64,000 bases of DNA from Apricaphanius iberus. Its lineage: Eukaryota; Chordata; Actinopteri; Cyprinodontiformes; Aphaniidae. Location of the stretch: NCBI GenBank assembly GCA_028564705.1, contig JAPXFQ010001397.1:310001-374000 (forward strand), read 5' to 3'. Shown one piece after another: positions 62,717-64,000 of the stretch. The position numbers were made by a program, and so were the translations under genes. Position 1 is the stretch's first letter; each line of letters opens with the position of its first letter. The notes beneath the pieces were generated by a model, which was not told the origin of the DNA, did no database searches, and saw only the letters and a list, made by a program, of their open reading frames with translations.

Positions 62717-62765
62717 AGGCCCAGTCAAAGTCAAGCCTTAAATTCAGCTGAGAACCTGTGGGAAG
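62717..62765 (+). mobile_element. Tc1 transposase DDE fragment
   Basis: ggcccagtcaaagtcaagcc, then gagaacctgtggg, is a decayed copy of the DNA encoding WPSQSPDLNPIENLW. Confidence 0.55.
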
Positions 62766-62865
62766 ACTTGACAAAATTTTTGTTAACCGTCTGTTTGTCC
62801 AATTTGTGTAAACCAGAGCTGCTTTGCGAAGAAGAATTTATATTTAGAATGTGCTTACTAATGGT

Positions 62866-63120
62866 GCGTTCACACTGCACACTGTCAGCGTCAAACAACG
62901 CTCACAACGCATTTAGTTTGACACATATACATTTTTAAGCTGCAGCTTGCATGGCACCTGGGCGTGCCTTTTTTAAACAGTAGCGGATTGCGGTTAGCTA
63001 GACAACATTTACGTCAGCAACGTCACTACAGTGAGACGCTCTTATTGGTTGGCGTACTGTATCAAATGCGTAAAAAGTTACGCTAGCTGAACTTCTGTGT
63101 TGCATGTAACTCTTGACGTT
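62866..63120. repeat. GTGCGTTCACAC-type repeat
   Basis: ggtgcgttcacactgcacac and later attggttggcgta are typical of small transposon-derived repeats in fish. The boundaries are unclear. Confidence 0.35.
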
Positions 63121-64000
63121 GACTTACTTCAAATGCTCTTCACAGTTCTACTTCCAGTTCAAAACTAAAAACTACTTTGCAGTGGTATATTACATAAAAT
63201 TCTAGCAAAACAAAAAAACTGTAAATTGTAAAAAAACAAAAAAATCTATTTAAAAGTTTATGAGAATTTTTTAGCATAAATTTTGTCATTTGAATTTAGA
63301 ACCCTGCTTATTCTCTATAATATAATTCTTATCCAAATAAACACATCTGGAGATGAGAAGCAGTCACCTTTCTAGTTATGTTTTCAGTGAAGACGGAAGG
63401 TAAATAAAATTATGGGTTGTATTTTGTATCTGTATAAAATGGAGCCGGTTATGGTGACGTGAGTTTTTTTTTTTTAAATACTTTTAAAATTATGATTGCA
63501 TTAAGTCATGTCAGGGCAACCAACTAGTATGCCTGCTCAGCCATTCTAAATACCAAGCTTAATTTAAAAATCTGTGTTGCTTTTAGAACTGCAACATCAG
63601 TCAAAGTGTCAGAGACGCTGCAAGCACTTGACCCATTTTCTGCGATCCTCTGGCCGGGGCCCATGCACAATGGGGTCAGGAGTCTTTTCACCTAGAGCTT
63701 TGGTTTGCATAACAGTAGGATAAACGGGGTGGGGGGGGGGAGTGGGTGGCCTCTCCGGCACGTTTCTGGTGATGTGTGGCTCGAACAGCAGTCAGAGGGA
63801 AAAAAATTGATGCATCGTTTGTTTCAGTCTGAGATGGGACTTTGTTGGAAAGATGAAACAGTCATAGCGCTGTAGAGGGAATTGATATGAGCAGGTTGTC
63901 ACTCTGATTTAGGGAAGCACAATGGACAAGACAGGAGTACAAATCTGTTACTGCATCTGTAAAATCTACCATAAGAAACTCCAGATCTCCACAGCCAACA
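63121..64000. other. Gene-free right flank
   Basis: No supported gene. It includes a short poly-G tract near 63,730. Confidence 0.4.

Overview
The window is nuclear DNA from a ray-finned (teleost) fish. It is AT-rich, has spliced genes with GT-AG introns, and is dense in decayed Tc1, hAT, L1, Penelope and Rex1/CR1-type elements and microsatellites of the kinds common in teleosts. No bacterial, viral or organellar gene organisation is seen. Most of the 64 kb is non-coding.

Two protocadherin genes lie in tandem on the + strand. Gene A (21,002-26,165) has one large exon with a signal peptide, six cadherin repeats, a transmembrane segment and a proximal cytoplasmic tail. Three small exons follow, and all splice phases agree (0, 2, 1), giving a predicted 992-residue protein. 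Its C-terminal exons resemble the constant region of the clustered alpha and gamma protocadherins (IPG motif, then TFGKK), but only one variable exon is present. Gene B (46,223 to about 52,066 or beyond) has a similar large exon with a different cytoplasmic tail (DAYWYSLFLAETRKGK). Its downstream exons are less certain: two small exons can be joined only through a weaker alternative donor, a plausible alternative terminal exon with a polyadenylation signal lies at 57.2-57.4 kb, and the true constant exons could lie outside the window. The pair is a good candidate for a minor, single-variable-exon branch of the clustered protocadherins, such as the Pcdh-delta subcluster reported in teleosts. 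That assignment is inference.

Layout: 1-8.3 kb is gene-free, with a GC-rich block at 1.9-2.3 kb and a 67-bp direct repeat. 8.4-13.0 kb is a nest of mobile elements (hAT with target-site duplication, Penelope-like GIY-YIG fragment with an inverted 5' duplication, antisense L1 relic). 13-20.8 kb is gene-free and contains a near-consensus oestrogen-response-type palindrome. 21.0-26.2 kb is gene A. 26.3-28.8 kb is two Tc1 relics. 28.8-46 kb is gene-free with an LTR-like block, a LINE 3' relic, several hAT elements and microsatellites. 46.2-57.4 kb is gene B with its possible downstream exons. 57.4-64 kb is gene-free with a further hAT copy and an antisense LINE 3' end.

Both genes should make homophilic adhesion or recognition receptors of the kind used in neural circuits. 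Same-strand tandem placement and shared six-repeat architecture suggest origin by duplication within the clustered protocadherin lineage, followed by divergence of the cytoplasmic tails.
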